64,000 nt of DNA from Glaciecola sp. (GTDB taxonomy: Bacteria; Pseudomonadota; Gammaproteobacteria; Enterobacterales; Alteromonadaceae): NCBI GenBank assembly GCA_018623155.1, contig JAAZVZ010000013.1, positions 1 to 64,000 on the forward strand, read 5' to 3'. Under the pieces are notes generated by a model that saw only the letters and a program-made list of their open reading frames with translations, did not search any database and had not been told where the DNA came from. The position numbers and the translations under genes were made by a program. Shown one piece after another: positions 20,752-30,282 of the stretch. Position 1 is the first letter of the stretch. Each line of letters opens with the position of its first letter.

Positions 20752-22086
20752 ATGCAACCTATACAGCAACAGCTCATCGATATTCAAGACGCAGTTTCTC
20801 AAGTATTGGATTTTGCTAAAACTGCAGGCGCCACTGCAGCAGAAGCAAGTATGTCCAAAGTACAAGGAATTAGCGTCACAGCTCGTATGCAAGGTGTAGA
20901 AACGGTTGAATTTACGAATGATGGCGGTCTAGGCATCGCCGTTTATGTCGGCCAACAAAAAGGCTCTGCTTCCACCTCTGATCTCTCCCCTGAGGCATTG
21001 AAACTCACCGTAGAAAAAGCCGTAGCCATCGCAAAGCACACTGAAAACGATATCTGCAACGGTTTAGCTGATGCCGACCTGATGGCTTCAGAAATCGTCG
21101 ATTGTGACCTGTATCATCCGGTTGAGCTCGATACAGAACAAGCTCTATCGCTCGCACTTGAGACAGAAAAAGCAGCACTCGAAGTCTCTGATAAAATTAC
21201 CAACTCTGATGGCGCTACCTATAATGCCAATATTGGTTGTCGAGTGTATGGCAATTCACATGGGTTTTTGGCTGGTTACCCTAGTTCTCGTTATGCTCTG
21301 AGCTGTGTCATGATTGCAACAGATGGCGATGACATGCAACGCGATTACGCTTACGGTATTAATCGCCAAGCTGATTTGCTACCTAACTCCCAAGCCATCG
21401 GGATTGAGGCAGCGAATAACGCACTCAACCGCCTAAATGCTCGTAAAGTCCAGACCGGTAAATACCCTGTGGTGTTTGATCGCACAATTGCATCAAGCTT
21501 GTTTGGTCATCTTGTCAGTGCAATCAGCGGGGGCAGTCTATACCGCAAATCCAGCTTTTTGCTCGACAGCATTAACACCCAAATTTTACCTGAATGGCTA
21601 ACGATTCAAGAAACTCCGCATCTTTCAAGTGCATTAGCAAGTTCTCCATTTGATCATGAAGGTGTTGCAACCATCGAACGAGATATCGTTTTAGACGGCG
21701 TTTTACAAACGTACTTATTAACCAGTTACTCTGCGCGCAAAATGGGGCTCACAACAACAGGTCATGCAGGCGGTATTCACAATTGGCAGGTGTCTTCTAC
21801 ACATGCTACACAAGCGGATTTGTTGTCGCAAATGGGTACTGGGATCTTGGTTACAGAGCTAATGGGGCAAGGTGTAAATGGTGTCACAGGCGATTATTCA
21901 CGTGGTGCGGCAGGCTATTGGGTAGAGAATGGCGTGATTCAGTATCCAATCCACGAGTTCACTCTTGCATCCAATCTCAAAGAGATGTTAGCCAATATTC
22001 AAGGTATTGCAGCTGATACAGAAGTGCGTGGTTCGGTTCACACGGGGTCGATTTTGTTGGATGAGATGCAAGTAGGTGGCGAATAG
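20752..22086 (+). CDS. pmbA: Metalloprotease subunit PmbA/TldE
   Basis: PmbA (TldE) is the non-metal partner of TldD in the TldD/E peptidase. The 444-residue protein has the family features FTNDGGLGIAVYVGQQKGSAST, VVFDRTIASSLFGHLVSAISGGSLYRKSSFL and the C-terminal NGVTGDYSRGAAGYWVENG. Unlike TldD it has no HExxxH site, as expected. It is divergent from darP with a 65-90 bp promoter region that contains a good -10 (TACAAT). A weak hairpin (AGGCAT/ATGCCT, 22085-22106) follows the stop but lacks a T run. Confidence 0.96.
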   Translation: MQPIQQQLIDIQDAVSQVLDFAKTAGATAAEASMSKVQGISVTARMQGVETVEFTNDGGLGIAVYVGQQKGSASTSDLSPEALKLTVEKAVAIAKHTENDICNGLADADLMASEIVDCDLYHPVELDTEQALSLALETEKAALEVSDKITNSDGATYNANIGCRVYGNSHGFLAGYPSSRYALSCVMIATDGDDMQRDYAYGINRQADLLPNSQAIGIEAANNALNRLNARKVQTGKYPVVFDRTIASSLFGHLVSAISGGSLYRKSSFLLDSINTQILPEWLTIQETPHLSSALASSPFDHEGVATIERDIVLDGVLQTYLLTSYSARKMGLTTTGHAGGIHNWQVSSTHATQADLLSQMGTGILVTELMGQGVNGVTGDYSRGAAGYWVENGVIQYPIHEFTLASNLKEMLANIQGIAADTEVRGSVHTGSILLDEMQVGGE

Positions 22087-22119
22087 GCATTTTGCATTTG
22101 ATGCCTTGGTTAGGTGTAC

Positions 22120-22554
22120 TTACAAATGGTCAAAGTAATCACCTGCTCGGTGTCTAAAAAACACATTACAATATTGTAATTCAATCTCCAGTGGCGATGA
22201 GTTGAGTATATTTATGTAGGGATTAAGTTCCAACGTCACAGTGACGGTTTGAGATGCAACAAGTGAATCAAACAGCGCACGCTTTTGCGCTTCTGACTTT
22301 GAATATGGCATACGAATAATGATGTTTTCATTGCAATTCGGGGCACGAATAGGAAAGTGCTCCTTTGGAACGAACACCTCAAACTGTCCACCTTGATTAA
22401 ATCCATATTCCGTATTTACTTTATAATACCCGGATATCAGCTCAAACTTCATGTGGTAATAGTTTGAATACATACCAGGGTTAATTTTTATCTCTGTTCC
22501 ATGACTTTGTGCTAAAACCAATAGCAACAGAGCACTTAATATTTGTATCTTCAT
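22120..22554 (-). CDS. Hypothetical small secreted protein
   Basis: I do not recognise this 144-residue protein. It has a clear signal peptide (about residues 1-19: MKIQILSALLLLVLAQSHG), then a mature region rich in Tyr, Asn and aromatic residues with two cysteines (APNCNE and LQYCNV) that could form a disulphide. Predicted strands alternate with short loops, so a small beta-sandwich is plausible. It lies 4 bp downstream of rsmJ on the same strand and may be the last gene of the recG-rsmJ transcript. There is no lipobox. No function is proposed. Confidence 0.7.
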   Translation of the reverse strand: MKIQILSALLLLVLAQSHGTEIKINPGMYSNYYHMKFELISGYYKVNTEYGFNQGGQFEVFVPKEHFPIRAPNCNENIIIRMPYSKSEAQKRALFDSLVASQTVTVTLELNPYINILNSSPLEIELQYCNVFFRHRAGDYFDHL

Positions 22555-22558
22555 CAGT

Positions 22559-23419
22559 TTAATCGTCGCTTATTCGGTTCGTGAGGTAAACATCAAAGCG
22601 ATGCTTTTTACCTTTGATAACCATTGTCGGAGCTTGATTATTTAAGGGTGGTGCATAATTAGGACGCTTCACGACTACGCGCTTTTGCGCTAACGCTAAA
22701 GCGGGTATTAACAAATCATCCGCATCGAAATCATGGCCAAGTAACTGTTGCAAAAACTGCATATTTTTCTTAACGGCAGCTGATTTTTTCTTATGTGGAA
22801 ACATGGGATCCAAATACACGACATCAACATGTTCACCATCCTCAGCCAGTTTAATTAAGGACTCATGAGCACTGCCCGCTTTGAGGGAAAGAGCATCTGC
22901 TAACCAACTTAAATCATCCCGCCGCGACAATCTTGCAAGTCCATCCGCTAATAGTGCACAAACCACATTGGCTCGCTCCAACATGGTCACACGACAGCCA
23001 ACACTGGCCAAAATAAAGCTATCTGTTCCCAAACCTGCGGTTGCATCGACCACATGCCAATCAGACTGCCCCTTAATACCAACCGCTTTGGCAATGGCTT
23101 CGTTTTTACCACCACCTTTATCTTTACGATATGCTAATGCGTCACTGGCAAAATCGACCATTAAAGGGAGTACTTTAGGTTGATTCATATCCACCAAACC
23201 CAGACCGTTTTCGCTTAACGACAAAAGTAAGCCTTGTGCAGGCACACCCGCTGATTTTGGCCACGCCTGCAGTTGCCAATTGTCAGCGAATGATTGTAAG
23301 GACTGTAAATAATCAGGTTTTGCTTCTTGTACTATGGTATCTGCGAGGCGAATGGGAAACGGATCATCGCCAATGATGCGCAAATCAGAATACCGTTGTA
23401 CAAACTCAATATTAAGCAT
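22559..23419 (-). CDS. rsmJ: 16S rRNA (guanine1516-N2)-methyltransferase RsmJ
   Basis: RsmJ methylates G1516 of 16S rRNA using S-adenosylmethionine. The sequence shows VVDATAGLGTDSFILASVGC as the SAM-binding motif I, YLDPMFPHKKKSA as the catalytic DPMFP motif, and the family's terminal VVVKRPNYAP. I start at the ATG at 23419 (MLNIEFVQRYSD, 286 residues) because the track's first 38 residues lie within recG in another frame and have no family match. This start overlaps the recG stop by eight bases and has an AAGGA site, so translation is coupled to recG. Confidence 0.94.
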   Translation of the reverse strand: MLNIEFVQRYSDLRIIGDDPFPIRLADTIVQEAKPDYLQSLQSFADNWQLQAWPKSAGVPAQGLLLSLSENGLGLVDMNQPKVLPLMVDFASDALAYRKDKGGGKNEAIAKAVGIKGQSDWHVVDATAGLGTDSFILASVGCRVTMLERANVVCALLADGLARLSRRDDLSWLADALSLKAGSAHESLIKLAEDGEHVDVVYLDPMFPHKKKSAAVKKNMQFLQQLLGHDFDADDLLIPALALAQKRVVVKRPNYAPPLNNQAPTMVIKGKKHRFDVYLTNRISDD

Positions 23420-25493
23420 TGGTATAATGTCCTTTGTAACCGAGCCAGCGCTGCACAATGGCGTTGGCGTGTTTTGGATACTGCTCAAACAAATGCTCAG
23501 CCAACTGATGAACTTGACCAAGCATGTACCCATCCCGAACTAAATCAGCAATCTTAAGATCGGCGATACCCGTTTGCTTTGTCCCAAGTATTTCTCCAGG
23601 TCCACGAATTTCCAAATCTTTTTGAGCGATATAAAAGCCATCATTGGATTCGCGTAATACGCGCAAACGTTGTTCAGCAGTCTTAGAAAGGTTCCCTTCG
23701 TAAAGCAAAACACAATGGCTCTCTACACTACCGCGCCCCACCCGACCACGCAACTGATGAAGCTGAGCCAGTCCTAAGCGCTCTGGGTTTTCAATGATCA
23801 TCAGCGAAGCATTTGGCACATCGACGCCGACTTCAATCACTGTCGTGGCAACCAGCAAATCAATTTCTGCGTCTTTAAATGCCTGCATTCGTGCTTGCTT
23901 CTCTTTGGCGTGAAGTCGGCCATGAACAAGACCGATATGCAATTCGGGCAACAAGGTTTGTAATGCCGCATGGGTGTCTTCGGCAGCTTGACTTTGTAAC
24001 ACATCCGATTCTTCAATCAAGGTACAAACCCAGTACACTTGACGCCGCTGAGTAGTTACTACTTGACGAACTCGCTCGATGATTTGATCTCGTTTAGCGT
24101 TGGGAATGACGACGGTTTTGACCGGTGTTCGACCTGGGGGTAATTCATCAATAATCGAGGTATCCAAGTCAGCATAAGCAGTCATTGCAAGGGTGCGAGG
24201 TATAGGTGTTGCGGTCATGACAAGTTGATGAGGAAAACGCCCTTGTTGCTCGCCTTTTTCGCGCAAAGCAAGCCGTTGATGAACCCCAAATCGATGTTGT
24301 TCGTCGATGATCACCAGAGCAAGCTTAGCGTATTCAACTTTCTCTTGAAAGACAGCATGAGTACCGACTAGCATATTAATGCTGCCATCCTGGAGTGAAG
24401 TAAGCACTTGCTCACGAGCTTTACCTTTAAGTTTTCCTGCTAGCCAGCCCACTTCCAATCCAAGAGGCGCAAACCAGTTCGCAAAATTTTGGGCATGTTG
24501 CTCGGCAAGCAACTCCGTTGGAGCCATCAGGGCAACTTGATAACCTTGCGCGATAACCGGTAATGCCGCGAGTGCGGCCACCAAGGTTTTGCCTGAGCCA
24601 ACATCGCCTTGCACGAGACGTAGCATGGGCACACCTCGGACCAAATCGGATTTGATTTCTTCTACCACTCGTACTTGCGCACCGGTGGGCGCAAAGGGTA
24701 ACTGTTGCAAAAATGCCGTCGACAATGGATCTTGTGGGGCAATAGCAAAGCCGGGATCCTGTGCATGATCACGGCGCACTTGCAAAATACTCAAATGATG
24801 CGCAATTAATTCCTCTAATATCAAACGGTGTTGCGCCGGATGTTTGCCCTCGGTCAACAACTCCATCGTGACATTTGGGGGTGGTCGATGCACCAAGTAC
24901 AAAGCGTCGCGCAATGAAACTTGTTGGTCGTATAATCCCGTAGGGAATAACTCAGTAAGCGCTCCTTTGTCCAATTCTTGTAGCGCGCTTTCGGTCAGAT
25001 TGCGCAAGGTGATTTGTTTAATACCGTCGGTGGCTGGGTATACTGGTGTGAGACTTTCTGCCACCGCAATTGGGGCATCGTCTTGCACAATTTTATATTC
25101 TGGATGCACCACTTCTAGGCCATTTAAGCCTCGACGCATTTCACCAAATATGCGCACGCGTGTGCCTGGGATAAATTGCTTTTTTTGTGCTGCAGAAAAA
25201 AAGAAAAAACGACAACTCAAGCCACCCGTCTCATCTGAAACTTTTACCACCAAAGAACGTCGTTTGCCAAATTTGATATCCGCACTAATAACCTGTGCCA
25301 CGACTGTAGCGTGTAAGCCATGATGCACATCAGCAATATTGTAAACCCGAGTGCGGTCTTCGTAACGAAGAGGTAAGTGAAACAACACATCTTGAACAGT
25401 ACGCAAACCAAAGTCATGGAGTTTTTCAGCCATTTTGGGGCCGACTCCTTTTAGTTTGGTAACCGGCATACTACCAAGCGTCGTTTGGGTCAC
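23412..25493 (-). CDS. recG: ATP-dependent DNA helicase RecG
   Basis: RecG remodels stalled replication forks and branched recombination intermediates. The 693-residue protein, the usual length, has an N-terminal wedge/OB domain (about residues 60-150, including HATVVAQVISADIKFGKRRSL), then the helicase core: Walker A GDVGSGKTLVA, the DEQH box (IIDEQHRFG), TATPIPRT, and motif VI QLRGRVGRG. It follows trmH by 42 bp in the gmk-rpoZ-spoT-trmH-recG order known from E. coli and is translationally coupled to rsmJ. Confidence 0.98.
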   Translation of the reverse strand: MTQTTLGSMPVTKLKGVGPKMAEKLHDFGLRTVQDVLFHLPLRYEDRTRVYNIADVHHGLHATVVAQVISADIKFGKRRSLVVKVSDETGGLSCRFFFFSAAQKKQFIPGTRVRIFGEMRRGLNGLEVVHPEYKIVQDDAPIAVAESLTPVYPATDGIKQITLRNLTESALQELDKGALTELFPTGLYDQQVSLRDALYLVHRPPPNVTMELLTEGKHPAQHRLILEELIAHHLSILQVRRDHAQDPGFAIAPQDPLSTAFLQQLPFAPTGAQVRVVEEIKSDLVRGVPMLRLVQGDVGSGKTLVAALAALPVIAQGYQVALMAPTELLAEQHAQNFANWFAPLGLEVGWLAGKLKGKAREQVLTSLQDGSINMLVGTHAVFQEKVEYAKLALVIIDEQHRFGVHQRLALREKGEQQGRFPHQLVMTATPIPRTLAMTAYADLDTSIIDELPPGRTPVKTVVIPNAKRDQIIERVRQVVTTQRRQVYWVCTLIEESDVLQSQAAEDTHAALQTLLPELHIGLVHGRLHAKEKQARMQAFKDAEIDLLVATTVIEVGVDVPNASLMIIENPERLGLAQLHQLRGRVGRGSVESHCVLLYEGNLSKTAEQRLRVLRESNDGFYIAQKDLEIRGPGEILGTKQTGIADLKIADLVRDGYMLGQVHQLAEHLFEQYPKHANAIVQRWLGYKGHYTNA

Positions 25494-25535
25494 TCGTTAT
25501 CCTTTTTGGTTATTATTTTTGCAAGAATAAATCAA

Positions 25536-26216
25536 TTACTTAGAGTATTGTAGCGTATCCCACCATAATTGTGAGGCATCAATTTGCCCCTCGTCATTGA
25601 TGTGTGGCAAAGGTAAATCGTGCTTTAACCATTGTTTGTAAATCGTTGGATGGCCGCCTTTAAACAACAACCTCTGACATTCTTCTTCACTGAGATGTTG
25701 AGTTTGATACATGCCCGCATTTTGTCTTTGACGTTGCGCTTCATATAAGACCAACGCAGCGGCGACTGAGACATTTAAGGATTGTGTCATACCCACCATG
25801 GGGATCACTATGTCTTGATCAGCAAGAGCCAACGCCTCTGGTGTCACACCGTCTTTTTCTTGTCCCATGATGATAGCAGTTGGACGAGTGTAATCGATTT
25901 CGCGATAATCTAAGGCAGAATCAGATAAATTTGTCACCAGCACTTGCATCTTTTGCGCTTTAAGATGAGACACCGCATCATCAATCGTGTCATGCGTTTG
26001 CACTGATAACCAGTCAGTCGCGCCCATCGAGGTACCGCGACGCATCCCGGGCGTTTTTTCCCAAATGGCATGCGCCCGATGAATACCCACTGCATCACAA
26101 GTACGCAATATAGCTGAGACATTGTGAGGTTTGTGTACTTCTTCCATGAGCACCGTCAAATCCGTTTGGCGCATCGCTAACATCTGACGAATGCGCTGAT
26201 AACGTTCCGGTGACAT
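25536..26216 (-). CDS. trmH: tRNA (guanosine18-2'-O)-methyltransferase TrmH
   Basis: TrmH is a SPOUT-class enzyme that methylates the ribose of G18 in the tRNA D-loop. The 226-residue product has motif 1 EEVHKPHNVSAILRTCDAVG, with the catalytic Arg, motif 2 IIMGQEKDGVTPEAL, and motif 3 IPMVGMTQSLNVSVAAALVLYEA forming the deep trefoil knot that binds SAM. The C-terminal extension (about 170-226) is typical of the proteobacterial enzyme. It is 4 bp after the ridA stop and 42 bp before recG. Confidence 0.96.
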   Translation of the reverse strand: MSPERYQRIRQMLAMRQTDLTVLMEEVHKPHNVSAILRTCDAVGIHRAHAIWEKTPGMRRGTSMGATDWLSVQTHDTIDDAVSHLKAQKMQVLVTNLSDSALDYREIDYTRPTAIIMGQEKDGVTPEALALADQDIVIPMVGMTQSLNVSVAAALVLYEAQRQRQNAGMYQTQHLSEEECQRLLFKGGHPTIYKQWLKHDLPLPHINDEGQIDASQLWWDTLQYSK

Positions 26217-26220
26217 AGGC

Positions 26221-26604
26221 TTACTCTGTAATCAACATACCATCAATTTCGATTTGTGCGCCTTTCGGTAATGCAGCAACTTGAACTGCTGCTCGAGCCG
26301 GATAAGGTTCGCTAAAATACTCTGCCATAATGCTGTTGACCGTTGCAAAATGCCCCAAATCAATCACAAAAATATTCACCTTTGCCATATCATTGAGCGT
26401 ACCACCCGCGGCTTCGCAAACTGCTGAAAGGTTTTTGAATACTTGGTGCGCTTGCTCGGCAAAATCGTCCGATACCATTTCCATTGTTTCTGGAACCAAG
26501 GGGATCTGACCTGATAAGTATGTTGTGTTCCCAACCTTAACGGCTTGGTTATAAGTACCTATTGCGGCGGGTGCACGGTCAGTGTGAATGATTTCTCGAG
26601 ACAT
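26221..26604 (-). CDS. ridA: RidA/YjgF-family enamine/imine deaminase
   Basis: RidA proteins hydrolyse reactive 2-aminoacrylate and other enamines made by PLP enzymes such as threonine dehydratase. The 127-residue protein has the trimer-forming sequence [23 protein letters not shown] and the C-terminal [22 protein letters not shown]. The latter contains the key Arg that binds the substrate carboxylate. It lies between spoT and trmH with gaps of 9 and 4 bp, so it is part of the same operon; E. coli lacks it at this place, while several other gammaproteobacteria have it. Confidence 0.94.
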   Translation of the reverse strand: MSREIIHTDRAPAAIGTYNQAVKVGNTTYLSGQIPLVPETMEMVSDDFAEQAHQVFKNLSAVCEAAGGTLNDMAKVNIFVIDLGHFATVNSIMAEYFSEPYPARAAVQVAALPKGAQIEIDGMLITE

Positions 26605-26613
26605 ATGTGTTTC

Positions 26614-28734
26614 CTAATGTGTGTGTTTGATCTGCGAATGACGCGAAACTTTTTGAACTTCTTCAATGTTGCGAATTTTACGCATTATATCCGCAAAATG
26701 AATACGATTATGGGTGGTAAAAACCAAATCGACATTGTAAATATTGGACTCTTTTTCATCAGAGTTCATAGAAATAATATTCGAATCACTTTTCGCAATA
26801 ATATTCGTCAGCTTTGCCAGAATACCCTGATGATTAATCAGCTCAATGCGCAACGAAACCTTAAAGTCGCCATTGACTTCGCCATCCCATTCCATAGGCA
26901 ATACTCGCTGAGGTTCTTCCCGTGTGAGCTTGCGAATATTGGTACAACCCACTTGATGGATCATCATACCCTTACCGGGATTGAGTACGGCCACGATTTC
27001 ATCATTTGGGATCGGGTAGCAGCAACGTGAATAGTGTAGCAATAAACCTTCCGTGCCTTTGATTGCGACATTACCGCGCTTATCTGATTCGGTGAGTCCT
27101 TCGGTATCACCGACCAGACGTCGAGCGATGACACCGGCTAATTCGTTACCCAAACCAATTTCTCTCAGTAACTCATCAAAGGTATTATGTCCCAAATCTA
27201 AAGAAATTTGTTGTAAATCTAACGCTGGAATATCATCGTATTTGACCGTCCCCAATGCATGACGTAGTAGGCGAACTCCCATATCCGTTGCATCTTCGGT
27301 TTGCTGACGTTTGAGATAATGACGGATCGCACTTCGTGCTTTTGCAGATACGACATAATTTAGCCAATTGGCATTGGGTTTTGCTCGTGGAGAAGTAATA
27401 ATTTCGACGGTTTGACCATTTTGTAACGGTTGAGATAGTGAGTAGTTACGCTTATCCACACGCACCCCAACACAGCGATTTCCAACATCCGAGTGCACTG
27501 CATAGGCAAAATCGACAGCACAGGCTCCCATCGGCAATTCGATGATTGAACCCTTTGGGGTAAATACGTAAATCTCGTCGGGAAATAAGTCAGATTTGAC
27601 GTTTTCAATAAATTCGAACGATGAACTCGCACTTTGTTGCAATTCAAGTATGGACTGCATCCACTTTCGCGCTTTCAAGTGCGCACTAGAATCGGTGTCT
27701 TCGTTATCTTTATACAACCAGTGTGCAGCAACCCCTTTGTCTGCCATTTGGTCCATTTCTTTAGTTCGTATCTGGATCTCAACAGGGATCCCATGAGGCC
27801 CTTTTAACGAAGTATGCAACGATTGATAACCATTAGTACGAGGAATGGCAATATAATCTTTGAATCGATTTTCAATTGGTTTGTACAAGCCATGCATCAC
27901 ACCTAATGCACGATAACAGTCATCAATCGTATCGAATATCAAACGAAACGCATAAATATCCATCACTTCATTAAACTGCAGTTCTTTATTTTTCATTTTG
28001 CGGTAGATGGAATACAGATGCTTTTCTCGTCCTTTGACCAAAGCAGGCAAACCAACCGAATCAAGTCGAGTACAGATCTCCATAAACACATTGTCGATGA
28101 TCTCTTTGCGATTTCCACGAGCTTGTTTTACTGCACTGGATAATGCGCGAGCACGCATAGGATGCTTGGCTGCAAAGCCGAGATTTTCCAACTCGTTCTT
28201 CATATCATGAATACCCAAGCGATGGGCAAGAGGTGCATAAATCTCAAGGGTTTCATTGGCGATGCGCCGACGCTTATCTGGGCGCAAGGCGCCTAGGGTA
28301 CGCATGTTGTGAGTGCGGTCAGCAAGTTTGATTAGGATAACTCGGATATCTTCCACCATCGCAAGTACCATCTTGCGAAAGTTTTCAACTTGAGCTTCTT
28401 CTTTATTCGAAAACTTGATTTTGTCGAGCTTACTGACCCCTTCGACCAAATCTGCCACGGTATCCCCAAAATGTTTAGCCAAATCTGCACGGGTATAGCT
28501 TGTGTCTTCAATCACATCATGTAATAAGGCGGCCATAAGGGTTTCGTGATCAAATTGCATCTCAGCCAAAATATTGGCTACTGCCACAGGGTGTGTAATA
28601 TAAGGATCACCAGATGATCGCATCTGCCCTTCGTGCGCATCTCGAGCTAACACAAATGCATCACGAACCGACTGAATTTTGTCAGCTGGTAGATACGTTT
28701 CGATGGTTGTTTGTAAGGGTTCGAATAAATACAC
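26614..28734 (-). CDS. spoT: Bifunctional (p)ppGpp synthetase/hydrolase SpoT (GTG start)
   Basis: SpoT controls the alarmone level in the stringent response. The 706-residue protein has an N-terminal HD hydrolase domain with intact HDVIEDT, a synthetase-like domain containing YQSLHTSLKGPHG, a TGS domain (DEIYVFTPKGSIIELP), and a C-terminal ACT domain (LRIELINHQGILAKLTNIIAKSDSNI). Thus hydrolysis is certain and weak synthesis likely. The N-terminus MYLFEPLQTTIETYLP fits the family exactly, which fixes the GTG at 28734 as the start. A 10-bp inverted repeat fills the rpoZ-spoT gap and its 3' arm ends 4 bases before this GTG; no Shine-Dalgarno sequence is evident, suggesting special control. Confidence 0.97.
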   Translation of the reverse strand: MYLFEPLQTTIETYLPADKIQSVRDAFVLARDAHEGQMRSSGDPYITHPVAVANILAEMQFDHETLMAALLHDVIEDTSYTRADLAKHFGDTVADLVEGVSKLDKIKFSNKEEAQVENFRKMVLAMVEDIRVILIKLADRTHNMRTLGALRPDKRRRIANETLEIYAPLAHRLGIHDMKNELENLGFAAKHPMRARALSSAVKQARGNRKEIIDNVFMEICTRLDSVGLPALVKGREKHLYSIYRKMKNKELQFNEVMDIYAFRLIFDTIDDCYRALGVMHGLYKPIENRFKDYIAIPRTNGYQSLHTSLKGPHGIPVEIQIRTKEMDQMADKGVAAHWLYKDNEDTDSSAHLKARKWMQSILELQQSASSSFEFIENVKSDLFPDEIYVFTPKGSIIELPMGACAVDFAYAVHSDVGNRCVGVRVDKRNYSLSQPLQNGQTVEIITSPRAKPNANWLNYVVSAKARSAIRHYLKRQQTEDATDMGVRLLRHALGTVKYDDIPALDLQQISLDLGHNTFDELLREIGLGNELAGVIARRLVGDTEGLTESDKRGNVAIKGTEGLLLHYSRCCYPIPNDEIVAVLNPGKGMMIHQVGCTNIRKLTREEPQRVLPMEWDGEVNGDFKVSLRIELINHQGILAKLTNIIAKSDSNIISMNSDEKESNIYNVDLVFTTHNRIHFADIMRKIRNIEEVQKVSRHSQIKHTH

Positions 28735-28738
28735 TAAT

Positions 28739-28798
28739 GCATCACACGTTTTGGTTAAGGATTACGTTTATAGAATACGTCTTATTAGCGTGTGATGC
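28739..28798 (-). repeat. 60-bp perfect-arm stem-loop before spoT
   Basis: GCATCACACG (28739-28748) and CGTGTGATGC (28789-28798) are perfect 10-bp complements enclosing 40 bases, with short ACGT/ACGT pairing inside. On the rpoZ-spoT mRNA the 3' arm ends four bases before the GTG start of spoT. There is no T run on either side, so it is not a terminator. It could be a translational control element or a very small transposon-derived repeat flanked by CTA/TAG. Confidence 0.7.
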
Positions 28799-28821
28799 TA
28801 GTGTTTGAAAGGGAAAAAAGC

Positions 28822-29091
28822 TTATTCAGCAAGGATGTTAGCTACCGATGCAAATTCCTCTGACTCAGCACGAGCTTGGTCTGCAACTTCTGCTTGTTCA
28901 AGTGATTCTTGTGTAACCAAACCTTTTTCGATTTCGCGCAAGGCAACAACTGTTGGCTTGTCGTTGACGTTATCAACAAGAGGATCTTTACCTTCAATGG
29001 CAAGCTGACGTGCGCGCTTAGCTGCTAATAAAATCAAATCAAAGCGATTGCCTACCTGATCAACTGCATCTTCAACAGTGACTCGAGCCAT
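28822..29091 (-). CDS. rpoZ: RNA polymerase omega subunit
   Basis: Omega binds the beta-prime subunit, helps enzyme assembly and forms part of ppGpp site 1. The 89-residue product carries [30 protein letters not shown] and the acidic, glutamate-rich C-terminus. The MARVTVED start is diagnostic and, by E. coli precedent, contributes to ppGpp binding. A good GGAGAAGACC ribosome site precedes the ATG. It lies between gmk and spoT; coupling of rpoZ with the alarmone gene is conserved. Confidence 0.98.
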   Translation of the reverse strand: MARVTVEDAVDQVGNRFDLILLAAKRARQLAIEGKDPLVDNVNDKPTVVALREIEKGLVTQESLEQAEVADQARAESEEFASVANILAE

Positions 29092-29192
29092 GGTCTTCTC
29101 CGTGTAAAATAGTTAAATTTCGTAAAAGGGGCGTGATCTTACCCCATAAACGTCGATATTGCTATATTTTTGGGCAACAATTTATTGGCCGA

Positions 29193-29843
29193 TTACCGAC
29201 CCAATAACGCGTTAATTAATCTGCCATGCGCGGTCTTAACGAATGCCTGAGTCTGGCGCTGAGCCTGAACAATACTGAGGAAGGAACGTAGAGTTTCATC
29301 AAAATCATCGTTCACTAATACATAATCGAATTCATCGACGTGTGACATTTCACTGACCGCTTCTGCCATTCGGCCGGCAATCACTTCTGCGCTGTCCTGC
29401 CCTCGCCCAGTCAAGCGTCGCTCAAGCTCAGCAACACTGGGAGGTAAAATAAACACTGTGTGCGCATCTGGTAATTGGGCTTTGACTTGCCGAGCTCCTT
29501 GCCAATCAATATCCAAAAATACATCAATTCCGCGTTCTAAAGTATCCGCAATCGCTTGTTTTGATGTGCCGTAGTATTTGCCAAAAACCTCCGCCCATTC
29601 AAAAAAGCCGTCTTCTTCAACTAACGCTTTAAATGCATCCACTGTGACAAAATGATAATGCACACCATCTTTTTCACCCGGCCGTGGCGCCCGAGTGGTA
29701 TGAGATACTGAAACTTGCAGGGGGTGGTTATCGGTGCTGTATTGCTCTAATAACGCCTTGATCAGACTCGACTTACCAGCACCAGAAGGCGCTGATACGA
29801 CAAAGAGATTTCCTTTAGCAGATGAACTTGGTGTAATAGACAT
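29193..29843 (-). CDS. gmk: Guanylate kinase
   Basis: Gmk phosphorylates GMP to GDP with ATP and supplies the guanine nucleotide pool. The core starts [23 protein letters not shown] (P-loop) and continues [20 protein letters not shown] for GMP binding, with the lid region [19 protein letters not shown] choose the ATG at 29843 ([12 protein letters not shown], about 216 residues); the track's extra 34 residues overlap the divergent cyaY promoter region and have no family match. The ATG at 29867 is a possible alternative because neither has a strong ribosome site. It heads the gmk-rpoZ-spoT operon. Confidence 0.96.
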   Translation of the reverse strand: MSITPSSSAKGNLFVVSAPSGAGKSSLIKALLEQYSTDNHPLQVSVSHTTRAPRPGEKDGVHYHFVTVDAFKALVEEDGFFEWAEVFGKYYGTSKQAIADTLERGIDVFLDIDWQGARQVKAQLPDAHTVFILPPSVAELERRLTGRGQDSAEVIAGRMAEAVSEMSHVDEFDYVLVNDDFDETLRSFLSIVQAQRQTQAFVKTAHGRLINALLGR

Positions 29844-29943
29844 AGGTAAAAAAGACTGAACTAACATTGGATTGCACACTGCCCTCAATGGTAACATAAC
29901 CAATAAATAAAACACTATGCACTGGCCACGTACAGGAGAGCTC

Positions 29944-30282
29944 ATGGCAGAATTAACCGAATTGGCTTATCACAACCTGATTGATGAAGCGTTTATTGCT
30001 ATTGAAGAACAAATCGACGCCCTTGAAGAGCCGGATATTGAGGCCGAGAGCGCCGATGGCATCATCACTCTGGTGTTCGAAAACGGCACCAAAATCATCT
30101 TGAACAAGCAAGAACCCTTACTTCAATTGTGGGTCGCTACCCGTTACAACGGACACCATTTTAATTATGAAGATGGACGGTGGATCGATGAGCGAGGCGC
30201 AGGCGAGTTTTGGGCATTTTTAGATGATGCGATTAGTAAACAAGCTGGTGTAGAAGTACGCTTAGGCCTAGGCAATGCTTGA
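29944..30282 (+). CDS. cyaY: Frataxin homologue CyaY
   Basis: CyaY is an iron-binding regulator of Fe-S cluster assembly that modulates the IscS desulphurase. The product (112 residues from the ATG at 29944, which has an AGGAG site six bases upstream) has the frataxin acidic helix [24 protein letters not shown]. It also has the strand motifs [13 protein letters not shown] and [19 protein letters not shown]. The track's upstream start adds nine residues without support. It overlaps the start of the following esterase gene by eight bases. In E. coli cyaY is divergent from hemC; here it is in line with it. Confidence 0.95.
   Translation: MAELTELAYHNLIDEAFIAIEEQIDALEEPDIEAESADGIITLVFENGTKIILNKQEPLLQLWVATRYNGHHFNYEDGRWIDERGAGEFWAFLDDAISKQAGVEVRLGLGNA

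Noticed and set aside
22085-22106. Hairpin after pmbA as an intrinsic terminator
   Set aside because: The stem has only 6 bp with a 10-base loop and no T run follows.
23420-23533. 38-residue N-terminal extension of RsmJ
   Set aside because: The stretch is recG coding sequence in another frame; the ATG at 23419 has a ribosome site and fits the family length.
29844-29945. 34-residue N-terminal extension of guanylate kinase
   Set aside because: It overlaps the start of cyaY on the other strand, is hydrophobic and matches nothing in the family.
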